Shown here piece after piece: positions 1 through 8,625 of a DNA stretch of 21,942 bases (position 1 is the stretch's first letter; each line of letters opens with the position of its first letter). Position numbers and translations under genes: made by a program. The notes beneath the pieces were generated by a model. That model was given only the letters and a program-made list of their open reading frames with translations. It had not been told where the DNA came from and did no database searches. Source of the stretch: Acidimicrobiaceae bacterium (lineage in GTDB: Bacteria > Actinomycetota > Acidimicrobiia > Acidimicrobiales > UBA8190); contig DMNK01000172.1 of assembly GCA_003453695.1 (NCBI GenBank), positions 6,328-28,269 on the forward strand, written 5' to 3'.

Positions 1-1621
<1,621 letters not shown>

Positions 1622-1849
1622 TGCACCTCCCCAGGGCCTTCTCGATCTCGCTCGAAGGCAGAAGCCAACGGTACCGGAACGGCGGACGCGCCTGCCTCTA
1701 GGTCCGCCACTCAGTCGGATCGTGCTCGACCCACGGAGCCCGAGCAGGCGGCGTCCACGGCACGGCCGACACGGTAGCCGCGTCCTCGGTCCGGACAGCG
1801 GGGCGGCTCACCCCCGTGGCCGCCAGGTATTGGGCGGACGCCTGGCCGC

Positions 1850-1855
1850 TAGGGT
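1850..1855 (+). promoter_or_regulatory. Putative -10 box for the SnoaL-like gene
   Basis: TAGGGT fits the actinobacterial TANNNT -10 pattern. It would place transcription start near 1862, giving a roughly 20-nt leader that contains the GAGGAGG ribosome binding site before ATG 1882. No convincing -35 is visible. The rest of the 260-bp divergent gap 1622-1881 shows nothing else I can name. Confidence 0.35.
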
Positions 1856-1881
1856 GCCGTCGGACGACATGAGGAGGCACC

Positions 1882-2301
1882 ATGTCCGACAACCTGCGGC
1901 TCCTCGGCAAGTACAGCCAGGCCATGCAGACCGGGGACAGCGACGCCGTCTACGAGTTCTTCTCGGAGGACTTCCACAGCCACGTCGCCGAACGGATCAG
2001 CCCACAGCGCATCGGCACAGACGTCCGCCGCGACGAACAGCAGTGGTGGAAGGCCATCCGGGCTGCGCTTCCCGACATGACCTTCACCGTCGACCTGCTC
2101 ATCGAGTCCGGCGACCTGGTGGTGTCCAACTGGACCGTCAAGGGCACCCACACGGGTGCCGCCTTCTTCGACGTCCCGCCCAGCGGGGAGCCGGTCACCA
2201 TCAACGGCACGGCCATCCTGCGGCTCCGTGACGGGCAGATCGTCGAGCACTGGGGTGGTCCTCACTGCCAGCGCGCCCGCGGCTACATCCTCGAAGCCTG
2301 A
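1882..2301 (+). CDS. SnoaL-like / NTF2-fold ester cyclase family protein
   Basis: The 139-aa protein has the SnoaL-like polyketide-cyclase pattern of the NTF2 fold: an N-terminal helix with YSQAMQTGDSDAVYEFFSED, a central segment ending in ALPDMTFTVDLLIESGD, a WTVKGTHTG strand, and a C-terminal RLRDGQIVEHWGG strand. Members include aldol cyclases, steroid isomerase-like enzymes and many of unknown function, so the reaction is not assigned. The ATG has a strong GAGGAGG site 5 nt upstream. Its stop overlaps the next ATG (TGATG), so it is translationally coupled to the short-chain dehydrogenase and probably acts on the same or a related carbonyl compound. Confidence 0.85.
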   Translation: MSDNLRLLGKYSQAMQTGDSDAVYEFFSEDFHSHVAERISPQRIGTDVRRDEQQWWKAIRAALPDMTFTVDLLIESGDLVVSNWTVKGTHTGAAFFDVPPSGEPVTINGTAILRLRDGQIVEHWGGPHCQRARGYILEA

Positions 2302-3281
2302 TGCCCAACTCCGGGGCCACCACCACGACCGACGAGGTGCTGGACGGCATCGACCTCTCCGGCCGTCGGATCCTCGTCACCGGCGCCGCCAGCGGGCTCG
2401 GCAAGGAGAGTGCGCGGGCGCTGGCCGCCCACGGCGCCTCGGTGACCGTCCTGGCCCGGAGCCCCGCTCGTGCGGCCGGCGCAGTGGCGGACATTGCCGG
2501 GCTCGTGCCCGGCGCCGACCTCGAGGAGGGCGTGGTCGACCTCGCCGACCTCTCCACCGTGCGCGCCTTCGCTCGAGGGTTCCTGGACACACATGACTCG
2601 GTGGACGTCCTCATCAACAACGCCGGCGTCATGGCGTGTCCGTTTGGGCGCACTGCCGACGGGTTCGAGATGCAGTTCGGCACCAACCACCTCGGCCACT
2701 TCCTGCTGACCGTTCTGTTGTCCCCGGCGTTGCTGGAGGGCCCGGCGCCGCGGGTGGTCACGCTGAGCTCGGCCGGCCATTCACGCAGCGATGTCGACCT
2801 GGACGACCCCAACTTCGAGACGACCGAGTACTCGCCATGGGTCGCCTATGGCCGCTCCAAGACCGCCAACGCCCTGTTCGCCCGCGAGCTCGCCCGCAGG
2901 GCGGGAGGCCGGGGGTTGCGGTCTTTCTCGGTCCACCCCGGCGGCATCATCACCGATCTCGGCCGCCACCTCACCGATGAGCTCATCAACGAGATGGCGG
3001 CGTTCGCCCAAGAGCGCGCTCGGCGAACGGGCTCGGGCGACACCGGCGACAGCGGGATCACCTGGAAGTCGATCGAGGCTGGCGCCGCCACACAGGTGTG
3101 GGCGACCGTGGCTCCCGAGCTCGCCGACCACAACGGCGCCTACCTCGCCGACTGCGGCCTCGGCGTGCTGGGCGCCAATCCGGGCGTGAACGGCTTCATG
3201 CCCTACCTTCTCGACGACGATCACGCCGCCGTGCTCTGGGAGCTGAGCGAACACCTCGTGGGCATGAAGTTCGAGGTGTGA
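2301..3281 (+). CDS. Short-chain dehydrogenase/reductase, retinol-dehydrogenase-like
   Basis: A 326-aa classical SDR. The cofactor motif TGAASGLG lies at residues 27-34, NNAG follows the fourth strand, a serine-rich VTLSSAGH strand carries the catalytic Ser, and Y183-x-x-x-K187 (YGRSK) completes the triad. HLGHFLLT and VHPGGIITDL are typical of the retinol dehydrogenase / WW-domain oxidoreductase-like branch, which oxidises or reduces hydroxy/keto groups with NAD(P)(H). The protein is longer than the 250-aa minimal SDR, as expected for this branch. It is co-translated with the upstream SnoaL-like protein (1-nt overlap). Substrate unknown. Confidence 0.9.
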   Translation: MPNSGATTTTDEVLDGIDLSGRRILVTGAASGLGKESARALAAHGASVTVLARSPARAAGAVADIAGLVPGADLEEGVVDLADLSTVRAFARGFLDTHDSVDVLINNAGVMACPFGRTADGFEMQFGTNHLGHFLLTVLLSPALLEGPAPRVVTLSSAGHSRSDVDLDDPNFETTEYSPWVAYGRSKTANALFARELARRAGGRGLRSFSVHPGGIITDLGRHLTDELINEMAAFAQERARRTGSGDTGDSGITWKSIEAGAATQVWATVAPELADHNGAYLADCGLGVLGANPGVNGFMPYLLDDDHAAVLWELSEHLVGMKFEV

Positions 3282-3290
3282 GGGTCCACG

Positions 3291-3307
3291 GGCCGGCGGC
3301 GCCGGTC
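3291..3307. terminator. GC hairpin between convergent genes (possible terminator)
   Basis: GGCCGGC and GCCGGTC pair around a 3-nt loop with one G-U wobble in the 42-bp gap between the convergent dehydrogenase and crotonase genes. No T-tract follows, so any termination would be non-canonical. Confidence 0.3.
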
Positions 3308-3323
3308 AGCTCCCGGCTGTCGA

Positions 3324-4196
3324 TCACCGGGCCGGCGGATCCTCGGACCCGGGGTCACCACCCTCGGGGATCCACTTGCCCGAGTCGCGCCAGGCCACCG
3401 CTTCGTGGAAGCCGCGCTCGGCGGCGAAGGCCTGGAACCAGCGGCCCTCAGGCGAGTGGCGGGCGATGCCGTCGAGCAACGTCGCCAGGACCTGGGTGGT
3501 CCCGAGCCCCATGTTCTCGTAGGCCTGGTTGATCATCAGCTTCTGCATGGCCAGCTGGTTGGTCGGGACCCCGGCGATGCGGTCGGCGAGCTCCTCCACG
3601 CTGTCGTCGAGCTGGGTGGGCGGCACCGACTCGAGCACCAGCCCCCACTCCGCCGCCTGCCTGCCGTCGATGACGTCGCCGGTCAGGAGCAGGCGCTTGG
3701 CCTTCTCGGCGCCCAGCCGGTACACCCACATGGCCGTGGTCGGACAACCCCACACCCGGGCCGGCATGTAGCCGATCCGGGCGTCGTCGGCCATGACCAC
3801 GAGGTCGCAGCACAGGGCGATGTCGCTCCCGCCGGCCACGGCGAAGCCCTGCACCTTGGCGATGGTCGGCTTGGGCGAACGGAACAGGCTCATGAAGTCG
3901 TCGGTGTTGCGCTTCATCGCCGCGAAGTCCCGCAGGGGGTCCCACACCGCCTCTTGGGTACCGACGCCGGCCTCGGCGAATTCCTTCAGGTCGTAGCCCG
4001 AACAGAACGCCCGTCCCGCCCCGGCGACGACGATGACGTGCACGGCCCGGTCCATGTTGGCGAGCTCGACGGCCCGGCGGATCTCCCCGGGCATGGCGGC
4101 GTCGATGGCATTGAGCCGCTCGGGGCGGGCGAGGGTGACGTACGCCTTGCGGCCCGAGGTCTCGTAGCGAAGGGAGGTGAACTCGGGCCCGCTCAT
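3324..4196 (-). CDS. Enoyl-CoA hydratase/isomerase (crotonase) family protein, catalytic glutamates absent
   Basis: The 290-aa protein has the crotonase fold: RPERLNAIDAAM near the start, the oxyanion-hole segment AFCSGYDLKEF, and GFAVAGGSDIALCCDLVV followed by IGYMPARVWG. Family members act on acyl-CoA thioesters. By hand alignment to rat enoyl-CoA hydratase, the two catalytic glutamates are replaced: Glu144 is Asp125 and the Glu164 position is Pro145/Ala146. Ordinary hydration of enoyl-CoA is therefore doubtful, and isomerase, hydrolase or another crotonase chemistry is possible. I chose ATG 4196 (MSGPEF) because a longer reading from 4322 would overlap the upstream KARI-like gene and has a non-homologous Pro/Arg-rich lead. 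The gap to that gene is 43 nt, so the pair is probably one transcript. No clear ribosome binding site is visible. Confidence 0.87.
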   Translation of the reverse strand: MSGPEFTSLRYETSGRKAYVTLARPERLNAIDAAMPGEIRRAVELANMDRAVHVIVVAGAGRAFCSGYDLKEFAEAGVGTQEAVWDPLRDFAAMKRNTDDFMSLFRSPKPTIAKVQGFAVAGGSDIALCCDLVVMADDARIGYMPARVWGCPTTAMWVYRLGAEKAKRLLLTGDVIDGRQAAEWGLVLESVPPTQLDDSVEELADRIAGVPTNQLAMQKLMINQAYENMGLGTTQVLATLLDGIARHSPEGRWFQAFAAERGFHEAVAWRDSGKWIPEGGDPGSEDPPAR

Positions 4197-4239
4197 GGGC
4201 GCCACGGCCCGGCAGCGCCCGGTCCGACGGCGGCGAGCA

Positions 4240-5223
4240 CTACGACCGGGCCCCTCGCCGGGCGCCGGGGCCCAGTTGCCGCCGGAGGTCGGCTTCGTAC
4301 TCCCGAATGGCGGGCCCGGCATGCTGCTCCTTCAACCCGGTGAGCACGGGATAGCCGGCATCGCGCTCGGCGTCCCACTCGTCGGCGAACCGGCCGCTCT
4401 CGATGTCGTCGGTGAGGCCGCGCATGGAGGACAGGAAGTCGAGATGGTCGAAGCGCCCCCGCCGCGACAGCTGGCCGTACTGGCTCGTGGGCGAGTGGAA
4501 CTCCGACTGCACGGCGTAGCCCACTTCGCGAAGCAGCCGGTAGGTGCGCTCGACCTCCCCCGACAGCACGAGCTCCGTGACGATGGCCTCGAGGGGGATA
4601 CCGCGCTCGAGCATGGTCTGGACGAAGGCGCCGTTCACCGCCGTCAGCGCCGGCGACAGCACCTGCTCCACACCCAGGTCGAGCGTCGCCTCTTGCATGG
4701 GCGTGAGCTCGATGCCGCCTTGGCGCAGGCCGCCGATGGACCGCGCCACCGCCAGCACCCTGGCAAGAGCGCGGCCCGTCACGTCCTGATACACCCCGAC
4801 CGCCGAGATGAAGCCCACACCCTCTTCGAAGCACCGCCGCACTTCGGGCCCGAGCATGCGCGGCGCCACCATGCCGGCGTCCCCCGGTGGCGACAGCCGG
4901 TCGAAGGCGAGGCAGTAGCCGCTGGCCACGATCACACACGACCGCGGACCGGGCGACAGGCCCAGCAACGGCACCACGTCGTCGGGCACGAGCACGCAGA
5001 CCACATCGGCGTCGTTGGCAGCCGGGAGGTCGAAGGTCTCGAAACCGTCGGCGGCTGCCGTCTGGCGCGTGGCGTCACGTCGCACACAGACCACGGGGTC
5101 GAGCCCGCTGTCACGGAGATTCAGTGCCCACGAGCGGCCCTGGTTGCCATAGCCGACTACGGCCACCGACTCGCCCGACAGCGCGGTGGGATCGGCGTCG
5201 TCCTCGTAATAGATCGTCGTCAT
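4240..5223 (-). CDS. Ketol-acid reductoisomerase-like protein (IlvC family, divergent)
   Basis: The 327-aa protein has class I KARI length and layout: an N-terminal Rossmann domain with VGYGNQGRSWALNL and an RRDATR loop after the second strand that suggests NADPH, then the all-helical KARI domain. D182-x-x-x-E186 (LDLGVEQ) matches the first two magnesium ligands, and S244-P-T-S-Q-Y-G matches the substrate-binding SNTAEYG motif. The second acidic pair (E226/E230 in class I numbering) is not clearly kept at the usual spacing. True IlvC converts acetolactate or acetohydroxybutyrate in branched-chain amino acid synthesis, but no ilvB, ilvN or leu gene is nearby. It sits with a crotonase and opposite a thiolase, so a specialised alpha-hydroxy-keto acid reaction is more likely. 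ATG 5223 has no ribosome binding site but a -10 box 6 nt upstream. Confidence 0.82.
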   Translation of the reverse strand: MTTIYYEDDADPTALSGESVAVVGYGNQGRSWALNLRDSGLDPVVCVRRDATRQTAAADGFETFDLPAANDADVVCVLVPDDVVPLLGLSPGPRSCVIVASGYCLAFDRLSPPGDAGMVAPRMLGPEVRRCFEEGVGFISAVGVYQDVTGRALARVLAVARSIGGLRQGGIELTPMQEATLDLGVEQVLSPALTAVNGAFVQTMLERGIPLEAIVTELVLSGEVERTYRLLREVGYAVQSEFHSPTSQYGQLSRRGRFDHLDFLSSMRGLTDDIESGRFADEWDAERDAGYPVLTGLKEQHAGPAIREYEADLRRQLGPGARRGARS

Positions 5224-5229
5224 GGCCCG

Positions 5230-5235
5230 ATTATC
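5230..5235 (-). promoter_or_regulatory. Leaderless-type -10 box for the KARI-like gene
   Basis: GATAAT on the minus strand matches the -10 consensus at 5 of 6 positions and ends 6 nt before ATG 5223. Transcription would begin at or next to the start codon. The absence of a Shine-Dalgarno sequence agrees with a leaderless mRNA. No good -35 is seen. Confidence 0.55.
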
Positions 5236-5252
5236 GTGCTTCCGGCCCGGTG

Positions 5253-5258
5253 TACGCT
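5253..5258 (+). promoter_or_regulatory. Putative -10 box for the thiolase operon
   Basis: TACGCT fits TANNNT and lies 55 nt before the TTG start, leaving room for a leader that carries the AGGAGG site. It is 18 bp from the opposing GATAAT box, so the two promoters are back to back. Confidence 0.35.
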
Positions 5259-5313
5259 CTGGCGGCGGCAATTCGACCATCGCTCCCGCTTCTGCGACCG
5301 CCAGGAGGTTCAG

Positions 5314-6480
5314 TTGACCGACGCTGTCATCGTCGCTGCGGTACGCACCCCGATCGGACGGTCGTACAAAGGGACGCTGGTGGATGTGGACGCCTTCGCG
5401 CTGGCCGAGGTGGCGGTGCAGGCCGCCCTCGACCGCTCCGGCGTCGACCCCGCCGTCGTCGACGACCTCGTGCTGGCCGAGTCGCTGCAAGGCGGCGGCG
5501 TGATCGGCAGGAACGTGGCGCTGCGCCTGGGGCTCGCCCACCTCCCTGGCTTGGCCGACAACCGTCACTGTGCGGCTGCGCTGAGCGCCGTGCAGATCGC
5601 GGCGGGGAGCATCCGGGCGGGCATGGACAAGGCCATCATCGCCGGAGGCACCGAGAGCCTGAGCTCGACGCCGCGCGTCTTCAAGGCGGAGCCCGCCTCC
5701 TCCGGTAACTACGAGCCGTGGTTCTCCCCCACCCACACGCCGACGCCCCAGGCGCCGAACCGCGACATGTCCATCACGGTCGGGGAGAACACGGCCCGCA
5801 TGGCCGGGGTGACCCGGCTGGAGGCCGACACCTGGGCCCTGCACTCCAACCTGCGGGCGGCAGCCGCCCGGGACCAGGGGGTGTTCGACGACGAGGTCGT
5901 CCCCGTTCCCCTTCCGGGGGGCTCCGCCCTCTTCGAATCCGACGAGCAGCCTCGGTCCGACACCACCTTGGAGAAGCTGGCGGCCCTGCCCGTCCTCCAT
6001 CCCGAGCTGCCCGACGCCACCGTCACCGCCGGCAACGCCTCGGGCATCAACGACGGGGCGGCGGCGGTCATGGTGGTGAGCGACGAATTCGCCTCCGCCC
6101 ACGGGCTCGAGGTCCTCGGCCGCGTCCGCTCGTGGGCGTCGGTGGGGGTGGAGCCCGAGCGGACCGGGCTGGCTCCCACCCTGGCCATCCCCAAGGCCCT
6201 CGACCGGGCCGGGATGAAGCTCGGTGACATCGACCTCTTCGAGATCAACGAGGCCTTCTGCTCGATGGCGGTGGCCTGCACCCGGGCCCTCGAGATCGGC
6301 CACGACATCGTGAACGTGCACGGCAGCGGGTGCGGGCTCGGCCACCCGGTGGCGGCCACCGGCACGCGCATGGTCGTCACCACGTTGTACGAGCTGCGCC
6401 GCCGGGACGCCGCCGTCGGTTGCGTGTCCATGTGCGCCGGTGGCGGCATGGGCTCGGCCATGGTGCTCGAGCGCGTCTAG
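5314..6480 (+). CDS. Acetyl-CoA acetyltransferase (thiolase)
   Basis: A 388-aa thiolase. The acylated nucleophile is Cys86 (NRHCAAALSAVQ, where most biosynthetic thiolases have a CGSG loop), NEAF lies in the C-terminal half, His344 is in GSGCGLGHPVAATG and the deprotonating Cys374 is in CVSMCAGGG. Thiolases cleave 3-ketoacyl-CoA to acetyl-CoA plus a shorter acyl-CoA, or do the reverse. The start is TTG 5314, set by a perfect AGGAGG 5 nt upstream and by the usual N terminus TDAVIVAAVRTPIG; the reading frame stays open far upstream, but that part is a shadow of the opposite-strand gene. A HIBADH-like gene follows after 32 nt, probably in the same operon. Catabolic use in beta-oxidation of a branched or ring-derived acid is inferred from context. 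Confidence 0.93.
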   Translation: MTDAVIVAAVRTPIGRSYKGTLVDVDAFALAEVAVQAALDRSGVDPAVVDDLVLAESLQGGGVIGRNVALRLGLAHLPGLADNRHCAAALSAVQIAAGSIRAGMDKAIIAGGTESLSSTPRVFKAEPASSGNYEPWFSPTHTPTPQAPNRDMSITVGENTARMAGVTRLEADTWALHSNLRAAAARDQGVFDDEVVPVPLPGGSALFESDEQPRSDTTLEKLAALPVLHPELPDATVTAGNASGINDGAAAVMVVSDEFASAHGLEVLGRVRSWASVGVEPERTGLAPTLAIPKALDRAGMKLGDIDLFEINEAFCSMAVACTRALEIGHDIVNVHGSGCGLGHPVAATGTRMVVTTLYELRRRDAAVGCVSMCAGGGMGSAMVLERV

Positions 6481-6512
6481 TCGGCGCGCCCCCCCAGCGA
6501 CGAGCCCGCGCC

Positions 6513-7427
6513 GTGGAGGACACCGACCGACGCCGCCTGGGGTTCATCGGGCTCGGGAACATCGGCGGGGCCATGGCCGCCAACCTGGTCACCGACGGGC
6601 ACGAGCTCACGGTGTGCGACGTCGACCAGGCTCGCCTGGCCGCCCTGGTGGCGGTGGGCGCCTCCGGAGCCGAGTCGCCGGCGGCGGTGGCGGCGCAGGC
6701 CGACTGCACCTTCCTGTCGCTCCCTTCTCCCTCTGTCATGGAGTCGGTCACCCGGAAGTGGCTCGAAGGTGTCTCCGGCGACACGGCGCTGCTCGTCGAC
6801 CTCACCACCAACGCCCCCGCCACCGTGCAGAACATGGGGAAGGTGGTGTCGCGGGCCGGAGCGCGCCTGGTCGAGGCCCCGCTCACCGGTGGAGCCGTGG
6901 GGGCCAGGAACCGCCAGCTGGTCTTCATCCTGGGCGGTGACGACACCGACGTGGCCCGGGCCACGCCGCTCCTGCGCACCCTGGGCCGCGCCGTCTTCCA
7001 TCTCGGTCCGCTCGGCACCGGCAACATCGGGAAGCTCGTGAACTCGCTCATGGCCTTCACCACCCAGTGGGCCTCGCTCGAAGGCCTGGCGCTGGCGGCC
7101 AAGCACGGCGTGGACCTGCGCACGCTGGTCGAGCTCATCCGGACCTCGGGGGCGGCCACCTCCTACCTGGAACGGCGGGTGGAACAGATCGACGAGCGGG
7201 GCCGACCGGCGGAGTTCGCTCTCGAGCTGGCCGCCAAGGACGCCGGGCTCATGGTCGAAGCGGGACGGGACGCCGGCGCTCCCATGCCCGTCGCCTCGGC
7301 GCTGCTCGAGGTCCTCTCCTTCGCCGTGCGCCAAGGACTGGGCGGTCGCGACATCAGCGACCTGGTCGAGGTGGCCGAGCGGGCCGCCGCCACCGAGCTT
7401 CGCCTCGGGCCGCCCAGGCAGTCTTGA
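6513..7427 (+). CDS. 3-hydroxyisobutyrate dehydrogenase-like (beta-hydroxyacid dehydrogenase family)
   Basis: The 304-aa protein shows the family in order: GFIGLGNIGGAMAANL (NAD(P)-binding G13-x-G15-x-x-G18), DLTTNAPATVQ, the substrate-binding APLTGGAVGARN, the catalytic lysine Lys174 in GNIGKLVNSLM, and the C-terminal LAAKDAGLMVEAG cofactor motif. Members oxidise short beta-hydroxyacids (3-hydroxyisobutyrate, tartronate semialdehyde type) with NAD(P). GTG 6513 puts the Rossmann motif at the normal distance from the N terminus; the ribosome binding site is weak, so a nearby alternative start is possible. It lies 32 nt after the thiolase gene. With the KARI-like gene opposite, it suggests branched-chain hydroxyacid metabolism. 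Its stop is 4 nt from the stop of the convergent amidohydrolase. Confidence 0.9.
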   Translation: MEDTDRRRLGFIGLGNIGGAMAANLVTDGHELTVCDVDQARLAALVAVGASGAESPAAVAAQADCTFLSLPSPSVMESVTRKWLEGVSGDTALLVDLTTNAPATVQNMGKVVSRAGARLVEAPLTGGAVGARNRQLVFILGGDDTDVARATPLLRTLGRAVFHLGPLGTGNIGKLVNSLMAFTTQWASLEGLALAAKHGVDLRTLVELIRTSGAATSYLERRVEQIDERGRPAEFALELAAKDAGLMVEAGRDAGAPMPVASALLEVLSFAVRQGLGGRDISDLVEVAERAAATELRLGPPRQS

Positions 7428-7431
7428 GGAG

Positions 7432-8598
7432 CTAGGCCCGAGCGGGCGGGGGGATCTTGTACAGCCGTTCGAAGTTGTCCCACAGCGCCTTGCGCTTGGT
7501 GCCCTCGTCGAAGGGAAGGTCGAGGAAGGTCTGGGTGGCCCGGGGGAACTTCGAATCGGCGTGCGGATAGTCGGTGGAGAACACCACGTTGTCGTCGCCG
7601 AAGTCCTCGAAGTAGTGGCGTGCGGCCGCCTCGTCGGCTTCACAGGACACGAAGCAGTTGCGCGTGAAGTAGGCGGACGGCTTCATGGTGAGCTCCGGAG
7701 CCTCGTACTTGCCCATCCACTCCCAGTGCTCGTCCAGCCGGTACAGCATGAACGGGGCCCAGGAGCAATTCCCCTCGAGCAAGCCGACTCGTAGGGAAGG
7801 GAAGCGCTCGAGGATGCCACCCGAGGTGAAGCAGGTGGTGACGAACATGATGCCGAGCGGCTGGTTGAACGAGTGCCACAGCATGAGCCGGTCGAGGTGC
7901 TCGCTGAAGGCGAAGTCCGGCTTCAGGTACGTGGTGCCACCCCCGTGGAAGCACACGGGCACGTCCAGGCGCTCCGCCTCCCGCCACAGCGGGTCGTACT
8001 TGGGGTCGTGCCACGGTTTGCCGTCGACGAGGCCGGGGGCGAGGAAGGCGGCCTTGAAGCCCCGCTCCACGTTGCGCGCCAGCTCGTCCACCGACGCCGC
8101 CACGTCGTGGGGCGCCACCATGGCGGCGCCGAACACCCGGCCCCGGGCACCACAGTCGCGGACGAAGTCGGCCATCCAGTCGTTGTAGGCACGGGCGATG
8201 GCCGCAGCCAGGTCGGGCTCGAGGCCGTCCGGGCCGATGTGGTCGGTGCTCTGCAGGGCGAGGACGAACAGCCCCCGGCTCGGGAAGAGCACGGTGGCGT
8301 CGAGGCCCTCCATCTCCATGGCCGCCACCTGGGAGGCGGCGTCCCAACCGGCCTTCTCGGCGTGGGCGAAGGCCGAGTCCTGGTCGGGGTTCCAGGGCCG
8401 GCTGGTGGTGCGCGGGCGCATCCGGCCCAGCCGCAGCATCACCGCGTTCTTGACCTTGACCCGCATGTCGCGTTCGATCTCGCTCAGTCCCACCGGTGCG
8501 GCGTGCCCCCAGGCGGGGTCCATGTACCGCTGCCACAGGTCGGCCGGCTCCATGACATGCATGTCGCTGTCCGCCACCAGCCACTCGCCCACGGTCAT
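7432..8598 (-). CDS. Amidohydrolase family protein (Amidohydro_2, ACMSD/decarboxylase-like)
   Basis: A 388-aa TIM-barrel amidohydrolase. The N-terminal metal motif is D12-x-H14 in SDMHVMEPADLW, a common variant of HxH in this clade; H218 lies in CFHGGG and D343/H346 lie in STDYPHAD near the C terminus. The Amidohydro_2 family includes aminocarboxymuconate semialdehyde decarboxylase, gamma-resorcylate decarboxylase and hydrolases of cyclic or aromatic compounds. Those of this length and type are frequent in actinobacterial aromatic and steroid catabolic regions, so C-C bond cleavage or decarboxylation is a reasonable inference, not a demonstration. The ATG at 8598 follows a TANNNT box by 6 nt without a clear ribosome binding site. 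It is convergent with the HIBADH-like gene (4 nt apart) and divergent from the CoA-transferase. Confidence 0.88.
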   Translation of the reverse strand: MTVGEWLVADSDMHVMEPADLWQRYMDPAWGHAAPVGLSEIERDMRVKVKNAVMLRLGRMRPRTTSRPWNPDQDSAFAHAEKAGWDAASQVAAMEMEGLDATVLFPSRGLFVLALQSTDHIGPDGLEPDLAAAIARAYNDWMADFVRDCGARGRVFGAAMVAPHDVAASVDELARNVERGFKAAFLAPGLVDGKPWHDPKYDPLWREAERLDVPVCFHGGGTTYLKPDFAFSEHLDRLMLWHSFNQPLGIMFVTTCFTSGGILERFPSLRVGLLEGNCSWAPFMLYRLDEHWEWMGKYEAPELTMKPSAYFTRNCFVSCEADEAAARHYFEDFGDDNVVFSTDYPHADSKFPRATQTFLDLPFDEGTKRKALWDNFERLYKIPPPARA

Positions 8599-8604
8599 CT
8601 CGTC

Positions 8605-8610
8605 ACCCTA
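8605..8610 (-). promoter_or_regulatory. Leaderless-type -10 box for the amidohydrolase
   Basis: TAGGGT on the minus strand (TANNNT) ends 6 nt before ATG 8598, as in leaderless actinobacterial promoters. It overlaps the plus-strand box at 8609-8614. Confidence 0.5.
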
Positions 8611-8614
8611 GGCT
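8609..8614 (+). promoter_or_regulatory. Putative -10 box for the CoA-transferase/racemase gene
   Basis: TAGGCT (TANNNT) ends 11 nt before GTG 8626. Together with the minus-strand TAGGGT it is centred on CCTAGG, so the two divergent -10 boxes share bases and could not be occupied at the same time. Confidence 0.4.
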
Positions 8615-8625
8615 CCCGCCCCACT

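Noticed and set aside
3290..3338. A 10-bp direct repeat GGGCCGGCGG (3290-3299 and 3329-3338) as an attachment or insertion scar
   Set aside because: It is short, G+C-only and flanks no foreign gene; it overlaps a local hairpin and the 3' end of the crotonase gene, so chance or termination is simpler.
4197..4322. Longer crotonase start at 4322
   Set aside because: It would overlap the KARI-like gene by 83 nt and adds a Pro/Arg-rich lead that does not resemble the family N terminus.
5259..5304. CTGGCGG/CCGCCAG inverted repeat whose right arm touches the thiolase ribosome binding site, as an RNA switch
   Set aside because: If the TACGCT -10 box is used, transcription starts inside or after the left arm, so the stem would not be fully present in the RNA; arms are also 32 bp apart.
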